Positions 34,795 to 43,780 of a stretch of 64,000 bases of DNA are shown here, piece by piece. The first letter of the stretch is position 1, and each line of letters starts with the position of its first letter. This DNA comes from UBA5794 sp965368815. Its GTDB lineage: Bacteria; Actinomycetota; Acidimicrobiia; Spongiisociales; UBA5794. Position numbers and translations under genes: made by a program. The notes beneath the pieces were generated by a model. That model was not told the origin of the DNA. It saw only the letters and a list, made by a program, of their open reading frames with translations, and ran no database searches. The stretch spans positions 1 to 64,000 of the forward strand of contig CBDUOH010000002.1 of the NCBI GenBank assembly GCA_965368815.1. The letters are read 5' to 3'.

Positions 34795-35549
34795 CCCTGT
34801 ATCTCGTCGCCGACGTCCATGGCGCGGCGGAGGCGCTGTCGCGTGCAGCCCCTGAGGGCTCGACACTGCTTGTGCTCGGCGATCTCGTCAATCTGGTCGA
34901 CTACCGCACCTTCGAAGGCATCGTGCCCGACGTGGTCGGTGTCGAGATCGTGGCTGCGATCGTGGAGCTTCGCAGTCAACTCCGTTTCGACGATGCTTCT
35001 GCGCTGTGGGCCGACAACGCTGCGGGCAGGGTGGACGAGATCAGGGCAGAGGTAGCTCGACGCATGGAGGAGGAGTACGCACGAGTCGGCGAGGCGCTCG
35101 CCCGTTACAACGCTTTCGTCACGTATGGCAACGTCGACAGCGTCCGGCTGCTCGAGGCATCGTTGCCCGGTTCGGCCCGTTTCATCGACACCGACGTTAT
35201 CGACATCGGCGGGTGGCGAATCGGGTTTGCCGGCGGCGGTGTTCCGTCGATCGGGTCGAGCGGCGAGGTATCCCACGCTGCGATGGCTGCCAAGCTCGAC
35301 CGGCTGGGTCCCGTCGACGTACTGTGTACCCACGTTCCGCCAGCGGTCCCGATGCTTGCGTCCGATGTCATTGGTGGCAGGCCAAAGGGCTCGAGTCCGA
35401 TCCTGGACTACATCAAGGAGCATCGCCCCCGATATCACTTCTTCGGCGACATCCACCAGCCCCGTGCGCTGACGTGGCGGCTGGGGGAGACGATGTGCCG
35501 CAACGTCGGCTACTTCCGGGCGACAGGACGGGCTTTTGCCTTTGGCTGA
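34791..35549 (+). CDS. Calcineurin-like metallophosphoesterase
   Basis: A 252-residue protein with the binuclear metal motifs of this family: LYLVADVHG, LLVLGDLVN, TYGNVD (in place of the usual GNH/D), CTHVPP and FFGDIHQPR. Substrate unknown; it could act on nucleotides or phosphoproteins. GTG start overlaps the preceding stop as GTGA. The upstream in-frame extension is a shadow of the QueG gene. Confidence 0.85.
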   Translation: MTLYLVADVHGAAEALSRAAPEGSTLLVLGDLVNLVDYRTFEGIVPDVVGVEIVAAIVELRSQLRFDDASALWADNAAGRVDEIRAEVARRMEEEYARVGEALARYNAFVTYGNVDSVRLLEASLPGSARFIDTDVIDIGGWRIGFAGGGVPSIGSSGEVSHAAMAAKLDRLGPVDVLCTHVPPAVPMLASDVIGGRPKGSSPILDYIKEHRPRYHFFGDIHQPRALTWRLGETMCRNVGYFRATGRAFAFG

Positions 35550-36261
35550 TATCGATCTGGACGTCCTCGCCGACGGATATCGACTCCGGCCCATGTCACC
35601 GACAGCAGCCGCGAGGGCAGCGACTGTCGCCAGGCGCTGCCTCGATCCACTCCTCGATGTGGGCGGTGGCCCGGGCAACCACTCGGCGGTGTGGGCGGGC
35701 CTCGGACGCCGGGCGGTTCTGCTCGACGTGGCGCCTGCGATGATCGAAGCAGCGCGGCGACGCCCCAATGTGAGGGTGGTCCTCGGCGATGCCCAGTGTC
35801 TTCCGTTCGCATCGAACCAGTTCGGGCTGGCCTACTTCCACATGTCGATCCACTACGGCGATTGGAGACGGACGCTCACCGAAGCAGCCCGGGTCGTGCG
35901 TCCGGGCGGGTTGATCGACGTCTGGACGTTTGATCCCGCAGACATCTCCACAAGCTCGCTCGGGCGCTGGTTTCCGTCGATCCGGCACATCGACGAGCCG
36001 CGATTCCCTGACCCGGTTGATCTTGCAGCCCATGTCGGCGCTTTGGTCAGCTCGGTCTCGATCGCAACGATCGTCGAACCGATCGAGCGAACCGCAGCGA
36101 GCTGGACAGAGGCGGTTCGCGGTCGTTTCGTGTCCAGTCTCCAGTTCGTTCCCGACGATGAGATCGAGGCGGGCATCAGCGCGTTTCGTTCGACGCACCC
36201 GTCCGATGACGACATCTATCGCTACGAATCGGTGTTCACCCGGGTGACCTGCGTCGTGTGA
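35542..36261 (+). CDS. Class I SAM-dependent methyltransferase
   Basis: A 239-residue Methyltransf_11-type protein with motif I LLDVGGGPGNHSAVWA, the acidic LLDVAPAMIEAA loop, GDAQCLPF and VRPGGLIDVW. Substrate unknown. The start is a TTG overlapping the end of the phosphoesterase gene; TTG 35536 or 35542 are both possible and no ribosome site separates them. Confidence 0.85.
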   Translation: MADIDLDVLADGYRLRPMSPTAAARAATVARRCLDPLLDVGGGPGNHSAVWAGLGRRAVLLDVAPAMIEAARRRPNVRVVLGDAQCLPFASNQFGLAYFHMSIHYGDWRRTLTEAARVVRPGGLIDVWTFDPADISTSSLGRWFPSIRHIDEPRFPDPVDLAAHVGALVSSVSIATIVEPIERTAASWTEAVRGRFVSSLQFVPDDEIEAGISAFRSTHPSDDDIYRYESVFTRVTCVV

Positions 36262-36265
36262 GCGC

Positions 36266-36271
36266 TACGCT
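36266..36271 (+). promoter_or_regulatory. TACGCT -10-like element before the START-domain gene
   Basis: Lies 30 bases before ATG 36302, which would give a short leader containing the AAGGAG site. It suggests a new transcription unit begins here. Confidence 0.35.
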
Positions 36272-36301
36272 TCCATCGGTAGCAGCGGACAAGGAGTGGC
36301 G

Positions 36302-36745
36302 ATGGCAGTCGAGGGGACCGTGCAGCGAGTCGAAGTGTCGGCCGAGCCGCAGCATGTGTACGAAGTTGCTCTCGATCTCGAGGCCTATCCGGCATGGGCC
36401 GGAGGTGTGAAATCTGTCTCCATCGCCGAGGAGGACGAACATGGTCGCCCTGCGAAGGCCGAGTTCGTGATCGACGCGATGATCAAGGAGATCTCGGCGA
36501 CCTTCGTGTACAGCTACGACTATGACAACGGATTCGCCTGGAGCGCGGTGCCCAATGACGACATCAAGTCGCTTGAAGGCAGGTACGAGTTCAACCCCAT
36601 CGAGGGCGAGGCGACCGAAGTGGTCTATGCCCTCAAGGTCGAACCCGAGTTCGCCGTACCCGGGTTCCTGCGTCGGCAGGCGGAAAAGCAGATCGTCGGC
36701 ACGGCATTGCGCGGGTTGAAGAAGCGGGCGGAAGCGACCTCCTGA
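36302..36745 (+). CDS. SRPBCC/START-like lipid-binding-fold protein
   Basis: A 147-residue helix-grip-fold protein of the polyketide cyclase/COQ10-like group: VYEVALDLEAYPAWAGGVKSV near the start and a C-terminal amphipathic helix (FLRRQAEKQIVGTALRGLKK). Such proteins bind hydrophobic ligands. ATG 36302 is preferred over the GTG at 36296, because that GTG is part of the AAGGAG ribosome site. Its stop shares a base with the next ATG. Confidence 0.82.
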   Translation: MAVEGTVQRVEVSAEPQHVYEVALDLEAYPAWAGGVKSVSIAEEDEHGRPAKAEFVIDAMIKEISATFVYSYDYDNGFAWSAVPNDDIKSLEGRYEFNPIEGEATEVVYALKVEPEFAVPGFLRRQAEKQIVGTALRGLKKRAEATS

Positions 36746-37917
36746 TGCGGATCATCCTCGTCACCGGCAAAGGCGGTGTCGGGAAGACGACGATTTCCGC
36801 GGCAACCGCGATCGCTGCCGCCGATCGGGGGTATCGAACCCTCGTGATGTCAACCGATCCGGCACACTCCCTCTCGGATGCATTCGACGTGCCGCTCGGC
36901 GACCAACCTTCGATGGTCGTCCCGAATCTGGACGCCCAGCAAATCGACACCCAGCAGCGACTCGAAGAGTCCTGGGGAGCGGTCCGTGACCACCTCACGG
37001 ACTTGTTCGATTGGTCCGGACTGAAGGGGATCGAGGCAGAGGAGCTGACGGTGTTCCCGGGCATGGACGAGCTGTTCTCGCTGTCGGCCGTACGGGAGCA
37101 CGCACGTTCTGGCTCGTACGATGTCATCATCGTCGACTGCGCCCCGACAGCCGAAACGCTGCGTCTGCTCTCGTTGCCAGAAGTGATGTCGTGGTACATG
37201 AACAAGCTGTTCCCCGCGTCACGACGGGTCGCCAAGGTCGTGCGTCCGCTGCTGTCGAAGGTCAGTGCCATGCCGGTCGCCGACGACGCCGTGTTCGACA
37301 CCTTCGCCCAGTTCTACGACCGGCTCGACGGCATCAAGGAATTGCTGTCCGATCCTGAGATCACCACGGCCCGCCTCGTGATGAACCCGGAGAAGATGGT
37401 CATCGCCGAGGCCAGGCGGACGTACACCTATCTCGGATTGTTCGGGTACGGGGTGGACGCGGCAATCGTGAATCGGGTGCTGCCCGACGTAGTCGAGGAT
37501 CCATACTTCGAACGGTGGCGCAAGATCCAGGAGGGTCATCTGGCCGCCGTCGACGAAGGGTTCGCCGGTACCGATGTCCGGCGACTCCGACTGTTCTCGG
37601 AAGAGATGGTCGGGGTGGATCGGCTCCGAATCGTCGGCGAGGAGCTCTACGGCGACCAGGACCCCACAGATCGCCTCTCGAGCGTCGATCCACTGCGGGT
37701 TGAGGACGTCGGGGACGATGTCGCCCTTGTTGTGACTGTTCCCCTGGCGAGCAAGGGCGACGTCGAGGTGATGCGGCACGACAACGAGATCTTCCTGACG
37801 ATTGGGCCGTACCGCAGGAGCATTGTGCTGCCCGACTCATTGAAGCGGCGTACCATTGCGGGTGCCAAGCTCGACGAGGGCGAGCTGCGAGTGGTTTTCA
37901 CCTTGGAGGATGCATGA
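36745..37917 (+). CDS. ArsA/Get3-like anion-transporting ATPase with HSP20-like tail
   Basis: A 390-residue single-unit deviant Walker A ATPase: GKGGVGKTT at 8-16, switch I STDPAHSLSDAF and switch II VDCAPTAETLRLL. The metal-binding cysteines of arsenite pumps are not seen, and no arsB or arsR is near, so arsenic transport is unlikely. Residues about 300-390 look like the ArsA_HSP20-like domain found in actinobacterial and chloroplast homologues. It sits directly after a START-like protein and overlaps a 61-residue ORF. Confidence 0.88.
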   Translation: MRIILVTGKGGVGKTTISAATAIAAADRGYRTLVMSTDPAHSLSDAFDVPLGDQPSMVVPNLDAQQIDTQQRLEESWGAVRDHLTDLFDWSGLKGIEAEELTVFPGMDELFSLSAVREHARSGSYDVIIVDCAPTAETLRLLSLPEVMSWYMNKLFPASRRVAKVVRPLLSKVSAMPVADDAVFDTFAQFYDRLDGIKELLSDPEITTARLVMNPEKMVIAEARRTYTYLGLFGYGVDAAIVNRVLPDVVEDPYFERWRKIQEGHLAAVDEGFAGTDVRRLRLFSEEMVGVDRLRIVGEELYGDQDPTDRLSSVDPLRVEDVGDDVALVVTVPLASKGDVEVMRHDNEIFLTIGPYRRSIVLPDSLKRRTIAGAKLDEGELRVVFTLEDA

Positions 37918-38099
37918 GCCAGGAACAATCGGATCCGCTTGTCACCGCCGTCAGGTCGGCTGTCGGCCACCTCGGGAAAGCGGGTTTCGAGGTCGTCGCA
38001 GCGCTTGGTGCGTTGGCGACCGGACTCAGCAGGAAGCTCCGCAGCGACAACACCGACGACGACGTCGACGGTGGCCCTGAGCGGATCCAGGTGGACTGA
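37914..38099 (+). CDS. Small protein downstream of ArsA-like ATPase
   Basis: A 61-residue ORF overlapping the ATPase stop as ATGA. It has one amphipathic helix (AVRSAVGHLGKAGFEVVAAL) and an acidic tail. No family recognised; the coupling suggests it is a partner of the ATPase. Confidence 0.6.
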   Translation: MSQEQSDPLVTAVRSAVGHLGKAGFEVVAALGALATGLSRKLRSDNTDDDVDGGPERIQVD

Positions 38100-38116
38100 C
38101 GTCCATCGACGACTGA

Positions 38117-38122
38117 TACCCT
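38117..38122 (+). promoter_or_regulatory. TACCCT -10 element of the ROK kinase gene
   Basis: Ends six bases before the ATG with no ribosome site, predicting leaderless transcription. Confidence 0.5.
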
Positions 38123-38128
38123 TGCACC

Positions 38129-39055
38129 ATGACGGTCATTGGTGTCGACATCGGAGGGACAAAGGCGTTCGGCGTCCGCATGGAAGCGGACGACCGACGG
38201 TTCGATGAGCGTTTTCTGCTCGACCGCTCCATGGACCTCGTCGATGCGATCGCGCTCGCCATCGACAAGGTGGCCGATGGCCCGGTCGATGGCATCGGCG
38301 TCGGCATCGCCGGTCTGGTTCGGATGCCAGACGGTGTGCTCGTATGGGGACCGCACGTGTCGGGTACCGACATCCAGGTGAAGTCCGAACTCGAGGACCG
38401 CTATCAGACCCCTGTGGTCGTCGACAATGACGCAAACACCGCAGCACTTGCCGAGTTCAGGATCGGTGCAGGAGCAGGCTATGACAATGGGCTCCTCGTC
38501 ACGCTCGGAACAGGAATCGGCGGTGCCGTGGTCATCGACAAGAAGGTCTACCGGGGTGGAGGTTTTGCCGGCGAGTGGGGGCACGTTCGCGTCGAGGTGG
38601 GGGGCCTGCTGTGTGACTGCGGCAAACGGGGATGCTGGGAGACCCGCGCATCGGGACCCGCTCTGATGCGTCTCGCTCGTGAGGTGGTGGCTGCCAATCC
38701 GGACGGGTCCCTGGCACGCGCGCTCGGGTCCGAGCCCATAACCGGCGAGTCCGTCATCGCCGTCGCGGATGCCGGCGAGGAGACAGCGCGGGCGCTCGTC
38801 ACGGAGGTCGGGCGGGCGTTCGGACAGGGGATCGCCGACCTGATCGCGATCTTCGACCCCGAAGTCGTCATCATCGGAGGTGGCCTCGGTTCCGTCGGCG
38901 AGTCCATCGTCGGGCCCGCGAGAAGGATCGTGAGGGATTCGATCCACGGTGGAAAACTGCGCGTGCCGCCTACGATCCAGGTAGCGGCGCTCGGACAGGC
39001 CTCGGGTGCCGTCGGCGCTGCCGTCCTGGCCAGGGAGGAGCTGCATGTCCGCTGA
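38129..39055 (+). CDS. ROK-family sugar kinase, probable glucokinase
   Basis: A 308-residue ROK kinase. ATP motif IGVDIGGTKAFGV, phosphate loop LVTLGTGIGGAVV, and the zinc signature GEWGH followed by CDCGKRGCWET. The ROK zinc-binding form and the VVDNDANTAALAE block match actinobacterial glucokinases. It has no helix-turn-helix, so it is an enzyme rather than a ROK repressor. Confidence 0.9.
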   Translation: MTVIGVDIGGTKAFGVRMEADDRRFDERFLLDRSMDLVDAIALAIDKVADGPVDGIGVGIAGLVRMPDGVLVWGPHVSGTDIQVKSELEDRYQTPVVVDNDANTAALAEFRIGAGAGYDNGLLVTLGTGIGGAVVIDKKVYRGGGFAGEWGHVRVEVGGLLCDCGKRGCWETRASGPALMRLAREVVAANPDGSLARALGSEPITGESVIAVADAGEETARALVTEVGRAFGQGIADLIAIFDPEVVIIGGGLGSVGESIVGPARRIVRDSIHGGKLRVPPTIQVAALGQASGAVGAAVLAREELHVR

Positions 39056-39467
39056 ACATCTTCCACGTCCCCTTGAGGCAGTCGACTCGCGTGAACCGAT
39101 TCCACGACGCTCGTGGAACGAGATCGGCGCCGAGGTCGTGCTCCTGCTTCCGAACATCGCGAAACTCCTGTCGCGCCTGATGCGAGATCCCCGTGTGCCC
39201 ATTCGACGCAAGGTGTTCGTCGGTTCGGTCGCGGCCTACGTCGCTTCCCCGATCGACATCATCCCCGACTTTGTCGTCGGCGTCGGGCGCCTCGACGACA
39301 TCATCCTCATCTCCCTTGCGATCGACCACCTGATGAAAGGTGCCGATGCCGAGATCGTCCTTGAGCATTGGGACGGCTCCATCGATGCGCTCGACCTTGT
39401 CCGATCGGTGTTCACGTGGGCTGCTGACATCCTTCCGAGTGGGATCAGGCGGTTCCTTCCCACGTAA
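39045..39467 (+). CDS. DUF1232 (YkvA-like) membrane protein
   Basis: A 140-residue protein with the DUF1232 core VAAYVASPIDIIPDFVVGVG followed by LDDIILISLAIDHL. GGGAGGAG four bases before the ATG fixes the start, which lies within the last codons of the kinase gene. Function unknown. Confidence 0.85.
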   Translation: MSAEHLPRPLEAVDSREPIPRRSWNEIGAEVVLLLPNIAKLLSRLMRDPRVPIRRKVFVGSVAAYVASPIDIIPDFVVGVGRLDDIILISLAIDHLMKGADAEIVLEHWDGSIDALDLVRSVFTWAADILPSGIRRFLPT

Positions 39468-39496
39468 GGGATTCCCGTTTCGGTGTCTGACCGGCG

Positions 39497-39502
39497 TATC
39501 GT
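39497..39502 (+). promoter_or_regulatory. TATCGT -10 element of the aminotransferase gene
   Basis: Ends six bases before the ATG at 39509, no ribosome site; predicted leaderless. Confidence 0.5.
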
Positions 39503-39508
39503 CGGGCA

Positions 39509-40699
39509 ATGGAATTCCGACGCATCGACAATCTGCCTCCGTATGTGTTCGCTGAGGTGAACCAACGCAAGCTTGAGGCACGGCGAGCCGGCGTCGACGT
39601 GATCGACCTCGGCTTCGGCAATCCGGACATCCCATCACCGCCCGGAGTCGTCGAGAAACTGGTCGAAGCCGCATCCCAGGGCAAGAACCACCGATACTCG
39701 GCCTCACGCGGGATTCCCAACCTGCGCAAGGCCGTCGCCGACCGATATCAACGGGCGTTCGGCGTCACCCTGGATCCCGAAACCGAGGTCATCAACACGA
39801 TCGGGGCGAAGGAGGGGTTGTCGCATCTGATGTGGACCCTGGTGCAGCCGGGTGATGTCGCCCTGGTACCCGAACCCTCATACCCGATCCACATCTACGC
39901 ACCGGTGCTTGCGGGTGCCGAGGTCCGTCGGGTGCACCTGAGCACGGATGCCGATTTCTTCGACAGGCTCACCGCCGCCTTCCGGACGTCGTGGCCGAAA
40001 CCACGGGTGATCGTGACATCGTTCCCACACAACCCGACGACCGTGAGCGTCGATCTCGATTTCTTCAAACGGCTCGTTGATTTCGCCCATCGCAACGATG
40101 TCGCCCTTGTCCATGATTTCGCCTACGCCGACATCGCCTTCGACGGGTATCGACCACCATCGTTGCTCCAGGTCGACGGTGCCAAAGAAGTCGCAGTCGA
40201 GCTCTACACACTGTCCAAATCCCACTCGATGGCCGGATGGCGGGTCGGCTTCGTGGTCGGCAACGCGCAGATCGTTGCTGCTCTCCAGCAGCTCAAGTCG
40301 TACCTGGACTACGGGACCTTCCAACCGATCCAGATTGCGTCGATCATCGCCCTCAATGAGCACGATGCCTACATCGGTGAGGTCGTCGACGAATACCGGG
40401 TGCGTCGTGACACGCTCATCGAAGGGCTCGCCCAGGCGGGATGGCACGTCACCCCACCGGAGGCCACGATGTTCGTGTGGGCCAAGATCCCCGAGAGCCA
40501 TGCCCACATGGGAAGTCTTGCGTTTGCGCTTGATCTGCTCGATCGTGCGGCAGTCGCCGTCAGCCCCGGGATCGGGTTCGGTCCCTCCGGCGACGGCCAT
40601 GTGCGTTTCGCCCTGGTTGAGAACGCCCAACGGATCGCCCAGGCGATGCGGAACATCCGCCGGTACCTCGCAGTCCCTCCGGTCACAGGGAACATGTGA
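39509..40699 (+). CDS. Class I/II aminotransferase (AlaC-like)
   Basis: A 396-residue PLP aminotransferase. The cofactor lysine lies in LYTLSKSHSMAGWRVGFV; DLGFGNPDIPSPPGVVEKL, GAKEGLSHL, and FPHNPTT are typical of the alanine-synthesising AlaC/AlaA group. LL-diaminopimelate aminotransferase is an alternative. It stands alone upstream of fabD. Confidence 0.88.
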   Translation: MEFRRIDNLPPYVFAEVNQRKLEARRAGVDVIDLGFGNPDIPSPPGVVEKLVEAASQGKNHRYSASRGIPNLRKAVADRYQRAFGVTLDPETEVINTIGAKEGLSHLMWTLVQPGDVALVPEPSYPIHIYAPVLAGAEVRRVHLSTDADFFDRLTAAFRTSWPKPRVIVTSFPHNPTTVSVDLDFFKRLVDFAHRNDVALVHDFAYADIAFDGYRPPSLLQVDGAKEVAVELYTLSKSHSMAGWRVGFVVGNAQIVAALQQLKSYLDYGTFQPIQIASIIALNEHDAYIGEVVDEYRVRRDTLIEGLAQAGWHVTPPEATMFVWAKIPESHAHMGSLAFALDLLDRAAVAVSPGIGFGPSGDGHVRFALVENAQRIAQAMRNIRRYLAVPPVTGNM

Positions 40700-40760
40700 A
40701 ACGCCGCGTGGTTGCAGTAAGTCAGACAAGCCACCGATCAGGTCAATGGGGTCCACAACG

Positions 40761-41687
40761 ATGACATACGCAGTTCTGTTCCCGGGTCAGGGCTCGCAGA
40801 CCGTCGGCATGGGTGCCGACGTGCGCGCCGCGAGGCCTGACCTGTTCGCCGACGCCAGCACGGACATCCTCGGCTGGGACCTCGATGGCCTCATCGACAA
40901 CGGACCACAGGAGCGGCTCACCGAGACACAGCACGCCCAGCCGGCGCTGTACGCAACGTCGTTTGCCCTGTTCGACGAGTTCCGCAAGGCGGTCCGCTCG
41001 GATCCCTCCGCCGCAGCGGGTCATTCGCTCGGGGAATACACGGCACTTGCGGCTGCAGGCAGCGTCTCGTACGCCGACGGGCTGCGTCTCGTGGCTGAGC
41101 GGGGCAGGGCCATGGCCGAATGCGCAAACAACAGCGCATCGGGCATGGCGGCGCTGATCGGGGCCGATGCCGACGCTGCCGAAGCGATTGCTGCTTCCCG
41201 TCGGGCCGACGGCGGGCAGCTCTACGTCGCCAACCTCAACGCACCGGGCCAGATCGTCGTCGCGGGCGGAACCGATGACATCGAATGGCTGGTTGAACAC
41301 GCCCGTGAACTCGGTGTTCGTCGAGCCATCCCGCTCGATGTCGCGGGCGGGTTCCATTCCCCGTTCATGGCAGACGCTGCCAGTGCGCTCGAGTCCGCGC
41401 TCCGAGCGGTCGATTTCGCGGCTCCGGCATTCGACGTGTACGCCAATGCGACAGCCATGCCGACATCCGATGTGGCCACCACGCTGTCCGAGCAATTGAC
41501 CGCGCCGGTCCGCTTCGCCGAATCGCTCGAGAACATGGCGGACGCAGGGATCACAACGTTCGTCCACGTGGGGCCGGGCGACGTGACGGCGGGTCTCGTG
41601 AAACGAACGATCAGTGACGCCGTGGTGCATGTGGTGTCAGGCCTCGATCAAGTGCACGCGGTCGTGGAATCCCTGTCCGTACAATGA
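40761..41687 (+). CDS. fabD: Malonyl-CoA:ACP transacylase FabD
   Basis: Loads malonyl groups onto ACP. The 308-residue protein has FPGQGSQTVGMG at the start, nucleophile S89 in AAGHSLGEYTAL and the histidine block GGFHSPFM. ATG 40761 begins MTYAVLFPGQ; ATG 40746 in the same frame is possible. The much longer open frame from 40077 is an overlap with the aminotransferase and is rejected. First gene of the fab cluster. Confidence 0.95.
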   Translation: MTYAVLFPGQGSQTVGMGADVRAARPDLFADASTDILGWDLDGLIDNGPQERLTETQHAQPALYATSFALFDEFRKAVRSDPSAAAGHSLGEYTALAAAGSVSYADGLRLVAERGRAMAECANNSASGMAALIGADADAAEAIAASRRADGGQLYVANLNAPGQIVVAGGTDDIEWLVEHARELGVRRAIPLDVAGGFHSPFMADAASALESALRAVDFAAPAFDVYANATAMPTSDVATTLSEQLTAPVRFAESLENMADAGITTFVHVGPGDVTAGLVKRTISDAVVHVVSGLDQVHAVVESLSVQ

Positions 41688-41712
41688 ACTGCACGTCTGA
41701 GAAAGGGATCGC

Positions 41713-42771
41713 ATGAACAACGCGACGATCACCGGTTGGGGTCGCTGCATTCCGCAGCCCGTCGTCACGAACGAGGAGCTCTCGACGGTTGTCGACACCA
41801 GTGACGAGTGGATCACCAGCCGTTCGGGGATCAAGGAACGGCACGTGTCGCACGTCCAGAACTCCGACATGGCCACCCTCGCCGGGAAGCGCGCCATCGC
41901 TGCTGCCGGGCTCACCCCTTCGGACATCGACTATGTGATCGTCGCTACGTGCACGGGGGACAGGCAGATCCCTTCCACGGCCTGCTACGTCCAGGCCAAG
42001 ATCGGTGCAGTCAACGCCGCTGCAGCCGACATCAATGCCGGGTGCACCGGATTCGTATACGGCATGTCGATGGCCCAGGGTCTCATCGCGACCGGGACGG
42101 CACGCCGTGTCCTGTTGATCGGATCCGAGCGGATCACGACATATCTCGATCTCGACGTACGTTCCACGGCCGTCCTGTTCGGCGACGGTGCCGGTGCCGT
42201 GGTGTTCGAGGCCACGAACGAGCAGGTCGGCATCCGGTCGATGACGTTGGGATCGGATGGGACGGCAGCCGATCACCTGACCGCGATCGGCCTCGGTACC
42301 GAGTTCATCGGATCCGAGGCGCGGCTCTCCGTCGTCATGGACGGCGCGGAGGTGTTCAAGCAAGCGGTGGTCAAGATGGGTGAGTGCACCGTCGAGGCCG
42401 CCGAGCGAGCCGGTTGGAAAGAGGATGACATCGATCTCGTCATCCCACATCAGGCGAACATCCGGATCATCGACGCGGTCCGACGCAGGCTCGGTGCGGA
42501 TGAATCGGTCGTCTACGCCAACATCCACAAATACGGCAACACCTCTGCTGCGACGATTCCGATCGCCCTGAGCGAGGCGCTCGATGACGGCGTGGTGAAA
42601 CCGAACGCCAACCTGATCTTCGTGGCATTCGGTGCGGGTTTCACATGGGGTGCGAGCGGTCTCGTGTGGGGCGACAGGCTCCAACCGGTGTCGGTGATCG
42701 ACGAAGAGTTGCCCGAACCGACGATGACCGGTCTCGACATCATGAAGTCGCGACAGCAGGTGTTCGTCTGA
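41713..42771 (+). CDS. fabH: 3-oxoacyl-ACP synthase III FabH
   Basis: Starts fatty acid chains by condensing acyl-CoA with malonyl-ACP. The 352-residue protein has catalytic C111 in NAGCTGF, histidine in VIPHQANIR and asparagine in KYGNTSAA. AAAGGGAT precedes the ATG. The C-terminal tail is about 20 residues longer than E. coli FabH. Confidence 0.96.
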   Translation: MNNATITGWGRCIPQPVVTNEELSTVVDTSDEWITSRSGIKERHVSHVQNSDMATLAGKRAIAAAGLTPSDIDYVIVATCTGDRQIPSTACYVQAKIGAVNAAAADINAGCTGFVYGMSMAQGLIATGTARRVLLIGSERITTYLDLDVRSTAVLFGDGAGAVVFEATNEQVGIRSMTLGSDGTAADHLTAIGLGTEFIGSEARLSVVMDGAEVFKQAVVKMGECTVEAAERAGWKEDDIDLVIPHQANIRIIDAVRRRLGADESVVYANIHKYGNTSAATIPIALSEALDDGVVKPNANLIFVAFGAGFTWGASGLVWGDRLQPVSVIDEELPEPTMTGLDIMKSRQQVFV

Positions 42772-43505
42772 TGCCCGGGGTCGCGCTTGTCACAGGAGCA
42801 TCGCGTGGTATCGGGCGTGCGATCGCCCTCCAGCTCGCCGCCGACGGCTTCGCGGTCGGTGTCAACTACGCATCGAGCTCTGCCAAGGCTGACGAGGTCG
42901 TGGCCGAGATCGTGGAAGCAGGTGGGTCGGCCGTGGCGGTTCAGGCCGACGTCGGCAATGCCGACGCGGTTGCTGCGATGTTCGAGCGGGTAGCCGAGGA
43001 ACTCGGTCCGGTCACCGTCCTCGTGAACAACGCAGGCATCACCGACGACGGGCTTCTCCTCAGAATGGGTGTCGACCAATGGGACCGTGTCATCGAGACG
43101 AACCTGCGGTCGGTGTTCCTGTGCACGAAGGCCGCACTCCGATCGATGATCCGCAACAAGAGCGGCAGGGTCATCAACATCTCGTCGGTGTCGGGCGTCT
43201 CCGGAAACCCGGGCCAGGGCAACTACTCGGCTTCGAAGGCAGGGGTCATCGGATTCACCAAATCAACCGCCAAGGAGGTCGGCTCCCGCGGCATCACCGT
43301 CAATGCGGTTGCCCCGGGTTTCATCGCCACGGACATGACCGATGCGCTTGGCGAGGATGCCACAAGCGCTGCCGCCGAACAGATCTCTCTGGGCCGTCTG
43401 GGTACCCCGGAGGAAGTCGCATCCGTCGTTGGCTATCTTGCCTCTGACGGAGCGTCGTACATCACGGGTCAGACCATCGTCGTCGATGGCGGTCTGGCAC
43501 TTTGA
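42771..43505 (+). CDS. fabG: 3-oxoacyl-ACP reductase FabG
   Basis: NADPH-dependent SDR reductase of the elongation cycle. The 244 residues show TGASRGIGRAIA, NNAGIT, S139 and the YxxxK pair Y152/K156 in NYSASKAG, and the typical TVNAVAPGFIATDM. The start shares a base with the fabH stop (TGATG). Confidence 0.95.
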   Translation: MPGVALVTGASRGIGRAIALQLAADGFAVGVNYASSSAKADEVVAEIVEAGGSAVAVQADVGNADAVAAMFERVAEELGPVTVLVNNAGITDDGLLLRMGVDQWDRVIETNLRSVFLCTKAALRSMIRNKSGRVINISSVSGVSGNPGQGNYSASKAGVIGFTKSTAKEVGSRGITVNAVAPGFIATDMTDALGEDATSAAAEQISLGRLGTPEEVASVVGYLASDGASYITGQTIVVDGGLAL

Positions 43506-43525
43506 CAACCAGGAGGGCGAAAGCC

Positions 43526-43771
43526 ATGGAAAGATCCGATATCGAATCCAAGATGAAAGATCTGCTCGTCGAAGAGCTTGGTCTGGACGCAGACAAGATC
43601 ACGATGAGCGCGACGTTCGAGGAGGATCTCGAAGTTGATTCGCTCGGTGTCGTCGAGCTGCTGATGGCGCTTGAGGACAACTTCGGCGTCCAGATCCCGG
43701 ACGAAGAAGCCGAGTCGCTCGTTACCGTTGGCGAGGCAGTAGATCTTGTCGAGCAGAAGCTCAACGGTTAG
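43526..43771 (+). CDS. acpP: Acyl carrier protein
   Basis: An 81-residue acidic four-helix ACP with the phosphopantetheine serine S39 in EVDSLGVVEL. AGGAGG lies nine bases before the ATG at 43526; the in-frame start at 43502 lies upstream of that site and overlaps fabG. Placed between fabG and fabF, as usual in fatty acid clusters. Confidence 0.96.
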   Translation: MERSDIESKMKDLLVEELGLDADKITMSATFEEDLEVDSLGVVELLMALEDNFGVQIPDEEAESLVTVGEAVDLVEQKLNG

Positions 43772-43780
43772 AGGAGCATT

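Noticed and set aside
36745..37917. Arsenite pump ATPase
   Set aside because: Arsenic-binding cysteines are not seen and no ars genes are adjacent.
40077..40760. In-frame extension of fabD across the aminotransferase gene
   Set aside because: No FabD homologue has it, it overlaps a clear aminotransferase, and the conserved protein begins at 40761.
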